DNA from: Cerioporus squamosus
Lineage: Eukaryota; Basidiomycota; Agaricomycetes; Polyporales; Polyporaceae
NCBI GenBank assembly: GCA_022592435.1
Contig: JABYQS010000170.1
Span: forward strand, 1 to 64,000
Direction of reading: 5' to 3'
Length of the DNA: 64,000 nucleotides
Shown: one piece after another, positions 1 to 13,092 of the stretch
How positions within the stretch are numbered: position 1 is the stretch's first letter
How the letters are laid out: every line of letters begins with the position of its first letter
Program-made: the position numbers and the translations under genes
Notes under the pieces: generated by a model
What the model saw: only the letters and a program-made list of their open reading frames with translations
Told to the model about the DNA's origin: nothing
Databases searched by the model: none

Positions 1-2399
1 CAGGATGGAATTCGGAACAGTGTCGAGACTTGACTCGGATAAGCAAGAGAAGACCGAAGGGTCCAGAAAGATTTCGGTTCGGAAGAAGCATGCTCCCAGT
101 CCAGGTTTCAAGTTAGACAGCGGCAAAAAGTCCAAGGCGCAGATGTGATGTCAAGGCTAGCTCTGGCAGCAAGCTTCTTGACTATCATAGTCGGGAATAT
201 TCACAGGCGGTGACCGAATCACGGACACGCCATATTGCGGAGGCACGGCCTCTGCGCAAGAATATTTGCGAGAAGCTATGTTCATTCGTAGCGGGGATAC
301 TATGTACTACAGAGGCATGAGCCACATATACAGAACAATCAAGCAAGCCTAGATATGAATAGACAGGTGGGAACGCAACAGAGAAGTATGTCCCAACATG
401 ACGGGATCCGAGGATGAGAGCTGCCACGTTGTTAGCTTGCCACTCCTCCTGTAATCCGACACAGCGGTAGGCGCAACAGCCGTGGAGACCCAATATAGAG
501 GAGGACGGCTGAATCGAAGACTTCGGGAGTCCGAAGTATGTGTAGGACGTCAACATCGGGGGAACACCGAGGTCGAGAGTGATGTGGCTGAGTCGCAGCA
601 GCGAGAGTCCATTAGGTCATTCTCCGGTGTCCCGACAGTCGTGTTCATGTGGATGTGCTGCCCGGCGGCCCCAGCATCGGTCTTGGAGCCATAGTGCATA
701 GTTGCAAGAGCTCCCGGCGTCGCATCAACTACAGGTACTGTCCGGGCTGTGGCTACAATTGAAACAGTGGCCGACGGCCGGTCATTGAGGCGTTCTCCGA
801 AGCCTGAATGTGCCTCCCGGCCGTTGATTGGGCTGAAACGAGCAGCATAGGAACCCGGAAGATAACTTTGCGGCCGCGGAGACGGCCGGCCAATCGGCTA
901 CGATGAGTCCATGCAACGTCAAGCTCAGCCGAGACACGCAGGTCAACGTGTATGGCTGGTACGCACCTCATATTTCCTACCTATACCGCATCTATCGAAG
1001 CCTCTGCACAGACACACAGTCGCTGTGAGCATCACTTACCGCACTCACATCTTGGGATGATATGCCGGAAGGCGAAGAGGACGACATACATTGATCACCG
1101 TGCTCGAAACGGGACGTCGGCGCGCAACGCGCCTGGGAACCGCAGGAATTCGCCGTCTCTGACAGATGAATGTTCCCGGATCCCGGAGCGAGGGTGCTAC
1201 GTGTGTTGGTCAGTCGCTCCCTTCCTCCTCCCACCACCGGCCCCCCCGTCGCCTGCTCGACTCTCCCAGCACCTGCGCGTCCTCTGGCTTCTCCGGGAGC
1301 AGGAAACGCTGCAAAACTACGTTAGGTGCATAGCAGACCCACGGAAGGACTGCTGGGTACTCACTGGTCAGTTAGCAGAGCTACGCGCTGCGCCGAAGCC
1401 GTCTACGGAAGTATCGGATGCGCTGAGCGTGTTCCGACGCGTCCTTGATGGTTCACAGGTCAGCATGGTGCCGTTTCGACATCGCACGGTACTCGTACCA
1501 TCTGAGTGGCTTCCGGCCACGTACCTATCCCATCCGTGGCCTCAAAGCCCGACTATCGCAGGCCATGAGCCTTCTATCCGCCTTGGATGTTAGGCATGGA
1601 CGTCGGGTCCCTCATGCGTCGGCGGTGGCGTCGACGGTAGTCCTAAGGTGCGTAACCTGGCAGCATGCGGTGCTGAAGACCCCTATGCTGAAGACGGGGT
1701 CCCTAGGTCTTCCAGTGCCGCATTCAGAACGTCTCGGGCAAGGTGCAGACGTCTGGTAGAGTACTAGACAGGCTCTAGAGGTGCGTCAGTGGCTTCCGTA
1801 CAACTCGTGTACTCCTCTAGTGACGCACCTGACGACAATCACGACCAGATCTGGCCCGTGCACGTGTCCCGACTCCCAACAGTCCCCGGACAGCATGCGG
1901 AGCAAGAACACAGCCGAGAAGGCTCCCGGCATCGTCGAAGTGAGTCGATTCAGTGTATGCAGGTCCGCAAGTTGTACGCTTACCACTTCATTGCTCTTCC
2001 CGACGTGGCGCGTCAGAGACGAGACATCCGCACCCGGTATGCGTCGACGGGTGTATCCGGCAGGTTGCATGGACAGGGATCGCGCTGTCGGCACGGCGCT
2101 GTGCGTAGACATCGCGGAGGCGCATCCGAGGTGCGACGACCATGGATTCCGAGCTTCCGCCCTGCGTGTGTCGCGTTCAGTCCCATGTACGCACATTCAG
2201 GGTCCTGGCGGCACTCTGGAAGCCCAACAGCCACCCTGCGATTTCACTGTAGGACGGGCGAGGTGGTGTAGATAGAGGTGCGAGAGCGGCGCTAGAAGCG
2301 ATTTCAGCTGGTGTGAGGGGAGCTGTAGATGGCGAGTCAGCGCGTGTAGCCATCGTATGCGAGCGAATGTGCACTTACGTGCTCGAACTCTCGCTGTAC

Positions 2400-2710
2400 G
2401 CTCTCCCGGTAGCCAATGTTGCGCGGTTCCTGCTGTACCTGTCTCCCACTTGGCACTAGCTCTTCCGACGCATTCCCGGTAGCCTACCTCCCTGTAGTTC
2501 TCCCGTCTCGCCCAGTAGCCCTCCCGTCGCGCTTCCCGTAGCCTACCTCTCTAGCCACCCCGTAAGCCCTGTAGGCTGTAGACGACTCTCCCTCTATCCA
2601 CCACCGGTCAGCCCTCCCTGCAAACTCTCTGTAGCCTACCTAGCCACCCCCGTAAGCCCTCCCTGTGCATCTCCTGTAGCCTACCTCCCTGTATCCCACC
2701 CCACTCAATC
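2400..2710. repeat. Pyrimidine-rich minisatellite, unit 1
   Basis: Degenerate direct repeats of a roughly 20-bp motif built on CCTGTAGCCTACCTCCC, strongly C+T biased on the plus strand. The block lies just 3' of the HbrB copy and recurs at the same place in every unit. Confidence 0.8.
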
Positions 2711-2888
2711 CTCCCTGCGCATCTACTGAGTCTCGTCCTATTTCCGGTCGGGCTAAGTCCTCATTGCGCGCCTGACTCCACCGCGCCCGTCCAGCCACGA
2801 GGCTACCAAACGCCCGGCGCCAGTCAGGAGAACAAAGTATATTCGCGTGCCTACGTACAGCGACGCCCCGGAGCCTGGCGGACGTGCG

Positions 2889-4459
2889 TCAGCTTCCGCA
2901 GCTCAATGCTAGATTGCAGAGTGGATGGGATATATGTACGCACATCTGCTGCGGACGCGCCTGCTGCGTCTCGGAGCCGAGCATGTTCCCGTCCTTGGAC
3001 ATGGTGAGGCGTGCGTGGAGGCGGGGGAAGAGCGGGAGGATGATGTGGTCGCGGAAGGAGACGAGCGCGAGGGCGCGCACGTCGATCTGGCCTGACGCAG
3101 CCGTCGGTACCCCCCCCGCACTCTTGCCATTCTGCGTGGGCGACGTCGGCCGGTGCGCCTTTGGTATGCGGTAAAGCGAGGAGAGGAGCGAATCGGTTTG
3201 CAGTGGGAGCAGCGCCTAGGCGGAAGAGACGGGTAAGGCCGACGAATGGGGGGAAGAGCAGAAGGGAGTGGGGATGTGGGGATGACAGGACGGGAAGAAT
3301 AGACGGATAGACTCACCCCTTCGAGGTACGGGAGGACCTGTGTCCAGAAGAAGGTCCAGAGCTCGACGATGTGGACGATGAGCTGCTCGTCGTCGACGCC
3401 GGCGAGCCTGGAGTCGAGGGTGACCATGCCGGTCGCGATGAGCTCGAAGGCGTCGTTCTCGAGCGTGGCGACGGCCTTGCCCGGGGCGGCGGAGACGACG
3501 GTCTGGATGTGGCGGCGGACGAGCTGGTTGAGGTCCTCGATCGGGCAGCGGAGCGGCTCGTGGTTGAAGAGCGGGAGGATGAGGACGTGGAGGGACGCCC
3601 AGGGGCTCTCGCCCGAGAGGCTCGCGCTGATGCTCGGGGCGGCGGAGGGGGCCATGGTCAGTGCGCTCGTCGCCTGGGGCGCGGAGACGGAGGGGGCGAG
3701 GGAGGGGAGGTGGGCGAGGTTGCCCAGGCGGTGCATCTCGCGCGAGACGAGCTTGGAGTCATATGTGCGCGTGGACGACGCCTGTTTGCGTTCGCGATGC
3801 GGAGTCAGCGGGGAGATAGAAGCGTAAAGGGTGAGAGGATCGCCGGAGGGAGTATGCGCATGGGCAGATCGTGATGGCGCGGGTCACTGAATGCACTGCG
3901 TACATACCTTCGAAGGCGACGTGTGGCCCTTGTTGGGCTGGTTCTGGGGAGCGGCCATCGGGACGGGCGAGTGTGCGCCTTCACGAGGGTCGCGGGGCAA
4001 GGCAGAGTCAGCGCGAGAGTGGGAGCGGGCAGGGAGGAGACTGGACGGGATCGGGGTGGTGCCGGAGCGCTGGGATGACGAAGCGACCGAGGCGGGCGAT
4101 GCTCCAAGGTGAGACGAGTGCAGGTGCGAGGCCAGGTGCGACGAGGACGCGACGAGATGGCCAGCGGACGGCAGCTGGAGGATGTCCCCGAGGAATCCGA
4201 GTCGCTTGGGGCCGTGGTCCGCGTCAGATGCGCCCCGCTGGAGCTCGTGCCCGCGCCCGTGCTCGCATTCTGTGCTGACGCGCTGGCGTCGGGGACGGGG
4301 AGCGCATGGGCGAGGGCGGGACAGAGTGGTCGTGGGGTGGACGAGCGTGGGCGGGGCGGGGACACGTGGGGTCGCGTCGCCGTGTGAGGACGACCGCCGC
4401 CGCTCGGGACCCCGGAAGTCGCTCGAGATGCGTCGGACGTGCGCTGACCGTCCCGCCAT
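2889..4459 (-). CDS. HbrB/Bit61-family TORC2 subunit, copy 1
   Basis: Three exons on the minus strand: 4459-3908, 3781-3317 and 3215-2889 (447 aa). Both introns are GT-AG and frame-neutral. Exon 1 encodes a Ser/Pro-rich, low-complexity N-terminus ending GHTSPSK. Exon 2 carries the core with SPWASLHVLILPLFN and ELWTFFWTQVLPYLEG. Exon 3 reads ALLPLQTDSLLSSLYR, then QIDVRALALVSFRD. This order is typical of HbrB proteins (fungal hyperbranching factor; Bit2/Bit61 in yeasts; PRR5/Protor in animals), which bind TORC2. After QQARPQQM the frame ends in a short tail, so the last exon(s) of a normal family member seem missing. A segment at about 4,216-4,340 is frame-shifted against the other copies by compensating indels. 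The start ATG sits in a good context (gggcATGGCG). Confidence 0.72.
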
Positions 4460-7331
4460 GCCCGGTGCTCGCTCTCGCCGTCGTGGTGGACGAGGAGAGG
4501 GCGGACGGCGGGGCAGAGGACGTTATCGCCGCCGCCGTTTACGGTTTGCTTCTCGACGCCCGTGCCCGCTTCTGCCTCTCTCGCTCGCTCCTGGGCTGCT
4601 CGGCCATCCGCTGCTTCGCGCTCGTCTAGGTGCTCACCCAGTGCTCGTCGCTTTCTCTCCTGGGTGCTCCGTCGACAAAGCGTTGTAGCGCGTCCGGTAT
4701 GCGCCGCCCTCACGCTCGCAAACAGGTAGGTGCAGCACGCTGATCTCAGGGTCTGCGAAGCTAACATGCATATCACCATGTAACAGACGCATATATCCAT
4801 GCATTCCAGTGTCTGCTGGGACGCGTGTGCGTAGAGCAGATATCTTCTGCACCTCGCTATCGCACTCGGCGCCGACTCTTGGTGCTCCGTCTCAGCGCAT
4901 CAGGATTCCGCCGCTCCTCGCAGCAAGTCTCGCCGCTTGCCATCTACTGGACAGTAGCGCGACCGCGGCCACGTCCTCATCTCTCTTGCAGCTATCACAG
5001 GCTCTTGTCTGCTCGCCCGGCAGCGCACGTACTTACAGCAGCCGCCCCTGCCCGCCCAGAACACGCTCTCTCCCGATCTCGCGCACGTTGGACACCGGAC
5101 GAGCACGCGGGCCAGTTTGAGCAAGTACGCAAAGCGTCCCATCGCCGTGCCCTCGTCTCCGCCGCGCTCAGATTCTTGCAGACACACACTAGGTATGTTT
5201 TTCGCGAGCAGCGCACTCGCCATTCGACGCTTACGCTCTTGCTCTTCTAGACCCAGCCCGCCCGAAGCACGAGTGTGCGATCGCCATCGCACGCTCTCAA
5301 GTTCAGAGAACACGCAACATCTGTCGTGGTGCCGCGACGCTCGACCGACCCAAGTGCTGAGGAAGACCGTTTCACTCTGGTACGTCTATTGATCTCCGTC
5401 TTCTGCGATCGTCGTACTTACACACACTCGACTACTTCTCCAGAGTCCTCTGCCACCTCCGAGACCCTCTCCGCTCGCACTCCGTCGCTCTCTACAGCAG
5501 CAGACAGCCGTGGCCGTTGCGCAGACAGCGACTATGTACAACGCCGTCCGCTTGCTCGCACGACGCCATCGTCGCCCCTCGAGCTCGAGCTGGGGCTCGT
5601 GTTGTTCCCTGCTGCGTCCTCGGGACTCTCGCGCGACGACCAGCTCTTCCGGGCACAAGACACTCGACTGGCTCGCAGCCACCGGTCACTTCGTCCAGAC
5701 TGCGTCTTCGCGAGTCTTGTTCGCATGGAGGCTCGCTGCAGGTACGTCGTTCGCGTCTGGTGATATCTTCGAAACGTTCTACTCATTCTATTCTACGTGC
5801 AGTACATCATATATGCCGAAGCACCTCCTGCGCGACCTCGCGTGCCGACCTGGGACGTCCGAGCAAGGTGAGAGCATGAAGTCATGACCGCACGGTGCAA
5901 TTACTGCCCTAGCTTCAACGGCACGTCCTGACGGTAGCCAGGCGCTCTCAGACCGGGACTGTAAGCGGCCCTCGGACCTCGGACGAGCATGCAGATGGCG
6001 CCGCAGCCAGCTGCCCCCGGAAGGTGCGGAAACGGTACGCGCCGCGCTAGGCGTCCTGCTGTACGCCTCAACACAGACCGACCTGCACGTCCTCCTCGCA
6101 GCAGCATGGTTCCTGCCAGCTCAGGACGCGTCTTCCCCTCCCGGTACCCGGCCGCTCCACCACTTCCGGCAGTCGTACAGCTCCCGCGGTCGCCGACCGA
6201 CTCATGCCGCGACCTCGACTCGGTAGCGACGTCTCTTTCCTCACACTCACACCACACAGACACGGCGTCGTCCAGCCGGCCTCTCCGGCTCGCTCAATCT
6301 CACGCCGTGCGCCCGGACTGCCTGAACGGTCCTGGGCTGCAGCTACGCGACCGCTGCTCGATCTCGTACGCGCTCATCTGCTACGTGTATGTACGATCCC
6401 GCAGGAAGGGTCGGCGCGACTGTCACGTCCGGGAGGGCCCGGGAGTAAGTACGTCGGGCAGCGGTTCAGGCCGTTCGCGAGCCGACTTACCGGATGCCTA
6501 CGTACGGACTGACAGTAAGTACGTGACCACGATACACATGGCACGGAGTTCTTACCTGCGCGAGCTGACACCTGCCAGCGACACCATCTTTGTCCTAGAT
6601 CGCGCAGGTTGCCGCGGGTCTCGGTCTCACTGCACTGCGACGTGTTGCAAGGTAAGCTCGAGCTCGGGAGATCGGTGAGTAGCTCACCTGTCTCGCTCCA
6701 GTAGACGTCGAAGTCGGCCTTCAACAGAGCGCGACGCGCCCGAGTCTCTGGTTCAGCAGACGGGTGTTAGCGTGCGTGAGTGCCTTGCAGACCCGGGAGA
6801 GCACGCGCAGACGCACCAGGGATCCGGAGCGCGGACGCGTCTGCGAGCCGGCTCGTTAGCTCGTCGCAGCAGGGAGAAGTGCGGAGGGCGCCCCTGCACG
6901 CCGGGCTACGCAGCTGCAGAGGACGCTTAACCGTCCCCTACTCGAACAGCTTCTGTGCAAGTGCGCGGGTGTCCGTGCGCCGGAGACATCGACCGACACA
7001 CCTCGCCCGTGCAGTGCTCGCGGGATTGTCGAAGCTGGGAGAGCGAGAGGAGAATGGTGAGCATTGAGCTGTAAGCCATGCACAGCGAGACGATGCGACG
7101 TACCGCACCGCTGATCGCGACCGCAGCCTGCCGGGACGCAGTATGAACGTCAACGTCGTGCGCCGGAGGATGGATGGGAGACGTACCTGACCGCGTTCTC
7201 CGTCCAGCCAGCCCGCGAACGAGAGACCTGCCGGGAGTATCCAGTCAATACCAGGAAGGCGCGACACGGGATGGACACCTACTCGACACCGTCGTCGTCG
7301 TCGTCGAAACCGGGCAGAGCTTGAGGAAACC

Positions 7332-7365
7332 GGGAGGTGGGCGGGAGGGCGGGAGAGAGGGGGGG
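7332..7365 (+). other. G-quadruplex-type G-run, unit 1
   Basis: Six runs of three or more G within 34 bp with loops of 1-5 bases (ggg-aggt-ggg-c-ggg-a-ggg and onward to a run of seven G). This fits the standard intramolecular G4 pattern. Confidence 0.7.
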
Positions 7366-10300
7366 AAATGTCGTCTCGCCCGCGTCTCTCGCAGCCTAAG
7401 TAACACGGAGCAGGGTCCGTGCGTCTGCGTCCATCCTTCTCAGGCTGCCTTGTCCGCGTCCGACGTCTCGGCAGTGCTGAATTGTCGTTCGCTAGGTGTT
7501 CTCGGCCAGGGGAGCCGGGAGGAGGGACATGTACGTAGTCTTGCGTGTAACATGTTCGATCTCGGTCCCATCGTCGTTCCGTTGGCAGCGGATGTAGAGG
7601 CTCACATTGAGCTCGGGCTGCCTCCTGCCAACGTCAGAGAACTGCACTGCAGGTCTCCCGAGTACGCTGGAATCAGAAGAATGATTTGATTCTCCGGGCA
7701 CCTCGGGCATGGCTCTTCAAAAGGTTTTCCGCCATGACATCGGCTGAATGATATTCAACCTGTCATGAAAGTATGAGGTATCTTGTCACGGTGCAGACCA
7801 GTGCCTACTCAGGCTCTTTCCCGTACCGCTCAATTGGATAATATTGGCACAATTTCACGGCCTCATGAAGGAGTTTAGGCCATCGTAAACATACATTTTG
7901 ACCTAGCAAGCAGGATGCGAGACAGCATGATCATATGCCTTCCCAAGGGCTCTTCTGGTGTGCCGCTGCCACCGAGACTTTACTCAGTTGCGTGCCCGGC
8001 CTGACCCCGTCGAAGCTCAGTCCGGTGGACACCGGGATAGACAAATCGGGCCAGGGAGCCTCCGAATAACCATACACTTGGACATTCTGTTACCATGTAC
8101 TGGCAGAGCTTGTTGGACAGCCATCAGAGTCGAGTCTGAGCCCGCATACCCACCGCAAATCCTCTGCAGAGCTGGCTGAAGAGCTGCGTAGAAGAACGGT
8201 GGTTAAGACTTTTGTTTCCAAGCCAGAACTATATTTAGGGAAAGACATAGACTTGAGCTTTGCAGTCGAAGAGAACTGGGACAAGCGATGACTTAGACAG
8301 GATGGAATTCGGAACAGTGTCGAGACTTGACTCGGATAAGCAAGAGAAGACCGAAGGGTCCAGAAAGATTTCGGTTCGGAAGACAGCATGCTCCTATCAG
8401 TCCCGGTTTCAAGTTAGACAGCGGCAGGAAATGTCCAAGGCAGCTGATGCGATGTCAAGGCTAGCTCTGGCAGCAAGCTTCTTGACTGTCACGGTCGGGA
8501 AGACTCTCACAGGCAACCAGATAATCAAGATTCGACACAGCACATTGTCGGAGGCCAGGGCATGGCCGCTGTGCAAGAACATCTGCAAGAAGCTATGTTC
8601 ATTCTCACTGTTGGGATACTATGTATCACAGAGGCAAGGGCCATGTACACGGCAGAATCAAGAAAACCTAGATATGAATGGACAGGTGGGAGCACGACAG
8701 CGGAGTATGACCCAACATGACGGGATCCGAGGATGAGAGCTGTGTCACCAGAGGTTCAAGCCGCTCCTCCCGTACTCTGACACAGCGAATAGCGGGACAG
8801 CCTGTAGACTCAATATGGAGGCAGACGGCTGAGCCAAAGACTCCGACGGGAGTCGGAAGTAGTATGTGTAGGACATCAACATCGGGGGGAACATCGAGGT
8901 CGAGAGTGATGTGGCTGAGTTGCGACTGCGAGAGTTCATTAGGTCATTCCCCGGTGTCTCGACGGTTGTGTGCATGCAGATGTATCGCCTGGCGGCCCCG
9001 GCATCGGTCTTGGAGCCATACTGCGTAGTTTCAAGAGCTCCCAGCGTCGCATAAACTACGTGCACCATCTGGATTGTGTCTACCATTGAAACGGTGGCCG
9101 ACGGCCGGTCATTGAGGCGTTCTCCGAAGCCTGAATGTGCCTCCCGGCCGGTGGTTGGGCTGAATCGGGCAGCATAGGTACCCGGAAGATAACCTTGTGG
9201 CCGTGGGGATGGTCAGCCAATCGGCTACAATGTGTCTGTGCAACGTCAAGCTCAGCCGAGACACGCAGGTCAACGTGTATGGCTGGTACGCACCTCATAT
9301 TTCCTACCTATACCGCATCTATCGAAGCCTCTGCACAGACACACAGTCGCTGTGAGCATCACTTACCGCACTCACGTCTTGGGATGATATGCCGGAAGGC
9401 GAAGAGGACGACATACATTGATCACCGTGCTCGAAACGGGACGTCGGCGCGCAACGCGCCTGGGAACCGCAGGAATTCGCCGTCTCTGACAGATGAATGT
9501 TCCCGGATCCCGGAGTGAGGGTGCTACGTGTGTTGGTCAGTCGCTCCCTTCCTCCTCCCACCACCGGCCCCCCCGTCGCCTGCTCGACTCTCCCAGCACC
9601 TGCGCGTCCTCTGGCTTCGCCGGGAGGCGACCGCTGCGTGGCTACGTTAGGTGTGTAGCAGACCCACAGAAAGACTGCTGTGTACTCACTGGTCAGTTAG
9701 CAAACCTACGCACCGCGCCAAAGCCGTATACGAAAGTATCGGACGCGCTGTGCGTGTTCCGACGCGTCCTTGATGGTTCACAGGTCAGCATGGTGCCGCT
9801 TCGACATCGCACGGTACTCGTACTGTCTGAGTGGCTTCCAGCCGCGTACCCATCCCATTCGTCGCCTTGAAGCCCGAATTTCGCAGCCCGTGAGCCTTCT
9901 CTCCACGTCAGGTATGCACCTCGGGTCCCTCACGCGTTGGCGGCGGCGTCGACGGTCGTCCTGAGGTGCGTGTCCTGGCAGCCGCGTCGTCCGGTATCTG
10001 GTGCTGAAGGCTCCGAGGCTGTGGGAGGCGCAGGTGCGCTCGTGTTCTGAACACTTCCCATGCAAGGCAGATCTCCTGCACGGCGCGAGACATGCTCTGA
10101 AAGTACGTCAGCGGCTTCCATGCTCGTGAACTCTACTGTGACGTACCTGACGACATCGGCGCCCAGATCTCGGCACACGAGCTCTCTGAACGAGGACGCG
10201 AATGGTTCGCCCCTTTCAGAAGTGCGTCCGCGCGTCCTTAAGTCGGACGGCTTTCAACGGCTACGGAGACTCCCGGCATCGCTCGTGTGAGTCCATGTAG

Positions 10301-10734
10301 CAGTCTGCAACAAGCTGTCGCTGACCACGGGGCTTGCGCGCAGGTATTGCCGAAGCGCACCTGGGGCCGGACGGCCGTGTTCTCCGACGCGCCGAGCTTC
10401 CGCGCCTGGGGAGCCGGCGAGGTTTCGCCTTGCGGAGTCCGCACATCGTCAGACTGGAAAGACTGCGGCCAGAGACATCCGCACGGACTGTTATCCCTGC
10501 AGCACGCCGACGCCAAGATCCCTCATATGTCCACGTCTCCGAGACCGTCCACGAAGCCGGACCCAAGGATGCGAGCTTCTGGAGGACGGCGGCTTCTGGA
10601 CGACTGGCGAGCGGCGTAGACGGAAGCGGGAGAGCGGAGTTGCGATGCCGTGTGCGCTCACTGGAGGCGCACTATGTGCTGTAGTCAGCGTAGATATTAG
10701 CCCTAAGATAGCGAGTTCTCACCTCGAATCTCGC

Positions 10735-10985
10735 TGTACACTCTCGAGTCGCTCCCGGTAGCCAATTACGCGCCTCCCTGTAGCCCTTCCTGTGCACTCT
10801 CCGTAGCCTGCCTCCCACTAGCCACCCCCTGTGAGCCCTGTAGACGACTCTTTCCGTCGCACTCCCCGTAGCCCTACCTTGCACTAGCCCTCCGTGCGCA
10901 CTCTCTGTAGCCTACCTAGCCACCCCCTGTAAGCCCTCCCTGTGCATCTCCTGTAGCCTACCTCCCTGTATCCCACCCCACTCAA
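10735..10985. repeat. Pyrimidine-rich minisatellite, unit 2
   Basis: Same CCTGTAGCC-type degenerate repeats as in unit 1, with a somewhat different repeat number. Confidence 0.8.
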
Positions 10986-11029
10986 TCCTTCCTGCGCATC
11001 TACTGAGTCTCGTCCTATTTCCGGTCGGG

Positions 11030-13092
11030 CTAAGTCCTCATTGCGCGCCTGACTCCACCACGCCCGTCCAGCCACGAGGCTACCAAACGCCCGGCGCCAG
11101 TCAGGAGAACAAAATATATTCGCGTGCCTACGTACAGCGACGCCCCGGAGCCTGGCGGACGTGCGTCAGCTTTCACATCACAGAGCTGGTTTGCGGAGGG
11201 GACGGGATGCACGCAAATCTGCTGCAGACGCGCCTGCTGCGTCTCCGAGCCGAGCATGTTCCCGTCCTTGGACATGGTGAGGCGTGCGTGGAGGCGGGGG
11301 AAGAGCGGGAGGATGATGCGGTCGCGGAAGGAGACGAGCGCGAGGGCGCGCACGTCGATCTGGCCTGACGCAGCCGTCGGTACCCCCGCACTCTTGCCGT
11401 TCTGCGTGGGCGATGTCGGCCGGTGCGCCTTTGGTATGCGGTAAAGCGAGGAGAGGAGCGGATCGGTTTGCAGTGGGAGCAGCGCCTAGGCGGAAGAGAC
11501 GGGTAAGGCCGACGAATGAGGGGAAGAGCAGAAGGGTGTGGGGATGTGGGGATGACAGGACGGGAAGAATAGACGGTAGACTCACCCCTTCGAGGTACGG
11601 GAGGACCTGTGTCCAGAAGAAGGTCCAGAGCTCGACGATGTGGACGATGAGCTGCTCGTCGTCGACGCCGGCGAGCCTGGAGTTGAGGGTGACCATGCCG
11701 GTCGCGATGAGCTCGAATGCGTCGTTCTCAAGCGTGGCGACGGCCTTGCCCGGGGCGGCGGAGACGACGGTCTGGATGTGGCGGCGGACGAGCTGGTTGA
11801 GGTCCTCGATCGGGCAGCGGAGCGGCTCGTGGTTGAAGAGCGGGAGGATGAGGACGTGGAGGGACGCCCAGGGGCTCTCGCCCGAGAGGCTCGCGCTGAT
11901 GCTCGGGGCGGCGGAGGGGGCCATGGTCAGTGCGCTCGTCGCCTGGGGCGCGGAGACGGAGGGGGCGAGGGAGGGGAGGTGGGCGAGGTTGCCCAGGCGG
12001 TGCATCTCGCGCGAGACGAGCTTGGAGTCATATGTGCGCGTGGACGAGGCCTGTTTGCGTTCGCGATGCGGAGTCAGCGGGGAGATAGAAGCGCGAAGGG
12101 TGAGAAGATCGCGCGGCGAGGACGTGCATGCGAGATGCGGGGTGCGATGCGCAGATCAGGGAGCGGTGGCAGTTGCGTGACGGTGCGCGGTCGTAGCAGG
12201 TAGATGGATCGCCGGGGTACAGCGAGAGTTCAGCAAAGAAGACGAGTAAACAGAGGGCATCTGAACAGCCCCGGGAACCATCGTGAGGTGCGTGACATGA
12301 GTCGCGAACGGGCGAAGACAGAAGACGTACACCAAGGCTGAAGGAAGGGTTCGAAGGCATGGACACAGGCCGGAGACACTGCATACCCAAATGCTCGTAC
12401 GTGCTTGCGAGGACATCCTCCCGAGCACGTTCATACCTCGAGCCACGGCAGCCAGAATGCTACGCTCGGACCTGCACCACTCGCGGTGTCTCCCACTACG
12501 CCCACGCACCAAATCCCGGAGCAGACGCGAAGTATGACGTACGTACCTTCGAAGGCGACGTGTGGCCCTTGTTGGGCTGGTTCTGGGGAGCGGCCATCGG
12601 GACGGGCGAGTGTGCACCTTCACGGGGATCGCGGGGCAAGGCAGAGTCAGCGCGAGAGTGGGAGCGGGCAGGGAGGAGACTGGACGGGATCGGGGTGGTG
12701 CCGGAGCGCTGGGATGACGAAGCGACCGAGGCGGGCGATGCTCCAAGGTGAGACGAGTGCAGGTGCGAGGCCAGGTGGGACGAGGACGCGACGAGATGGC
12801 CAGCGGACGGCAGCTGGAGGATGTCCCCGAGGAATCCGAGCCGCTTGGGGCCGTGGTCCGCCGTCAGATGCGCCCCGCTGGAGCTCGTGCCCGCCTGTGT
12901 ACTCGCATTCTGTCCTGGCGTCGGGGACGGGGAGCGCATGGGCGAGGGCGGGACAGAGTGGTCGTGGGCGTGGACGAGCGTGGGCGGGGCGGGGACACGT
13001 GGGGTCGCGTCGCCGTGTGAGGACGACCGCCGCCGCTCGGGACCCCGGAAGTCGCTCGAGATGCGTCGGACGTGCGCTGACCGTCCCGCCAT
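11030..13092 (-). CDS. HbrB/Bit61-family TORC2 subunit, copy 2
   Basis: Exons 13092-12547, 12050-11586 and 11485-11030 (488 aa). Protein blocks are as in copy 1, with the N-terminus in the frame shared by copies 3 and 4. Intron 1 is about 496 bp against 126 bp in copy 1, because of about 0.36 kb of extra unrelated sequence, but both splice sites are kept. The C-terminus reads on past QQARLQQI for about 50 residues into sequence that is non-coding in the other copies, giving the longest tail. The HbrB family assignment rests on the conserved exon 2/3 core. Whether this copy is functional cannot be told from sequence alone. Confidence 0.7.

Larger units (their letters stand above)
1..8297. repeat. 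Tandem unit 1 (~8.3 kb)
   Basis: First unit of a head-to-tail array, phased on the motif caggatggaattcgg, which recurs at 8,298, 18,562 and 26,889. The window opens exactly at this motif, so the array probably continues to the left. The unit contains an HbrB-type gene on the minus strand (2,889-4,459), a CT-rich minisatellite (about 2,400-2,710) and a G-run (7,332-7,365). The remaining ~6 kb (1-2,400 and 4,460-8,297) has only short, frame-inconsistent ORFs, many of them broken in sister units, and I recognise no gene there. Around 180-960 it shares a sequence variant with unit 3, not with unit 2. Confidence 0.93.
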
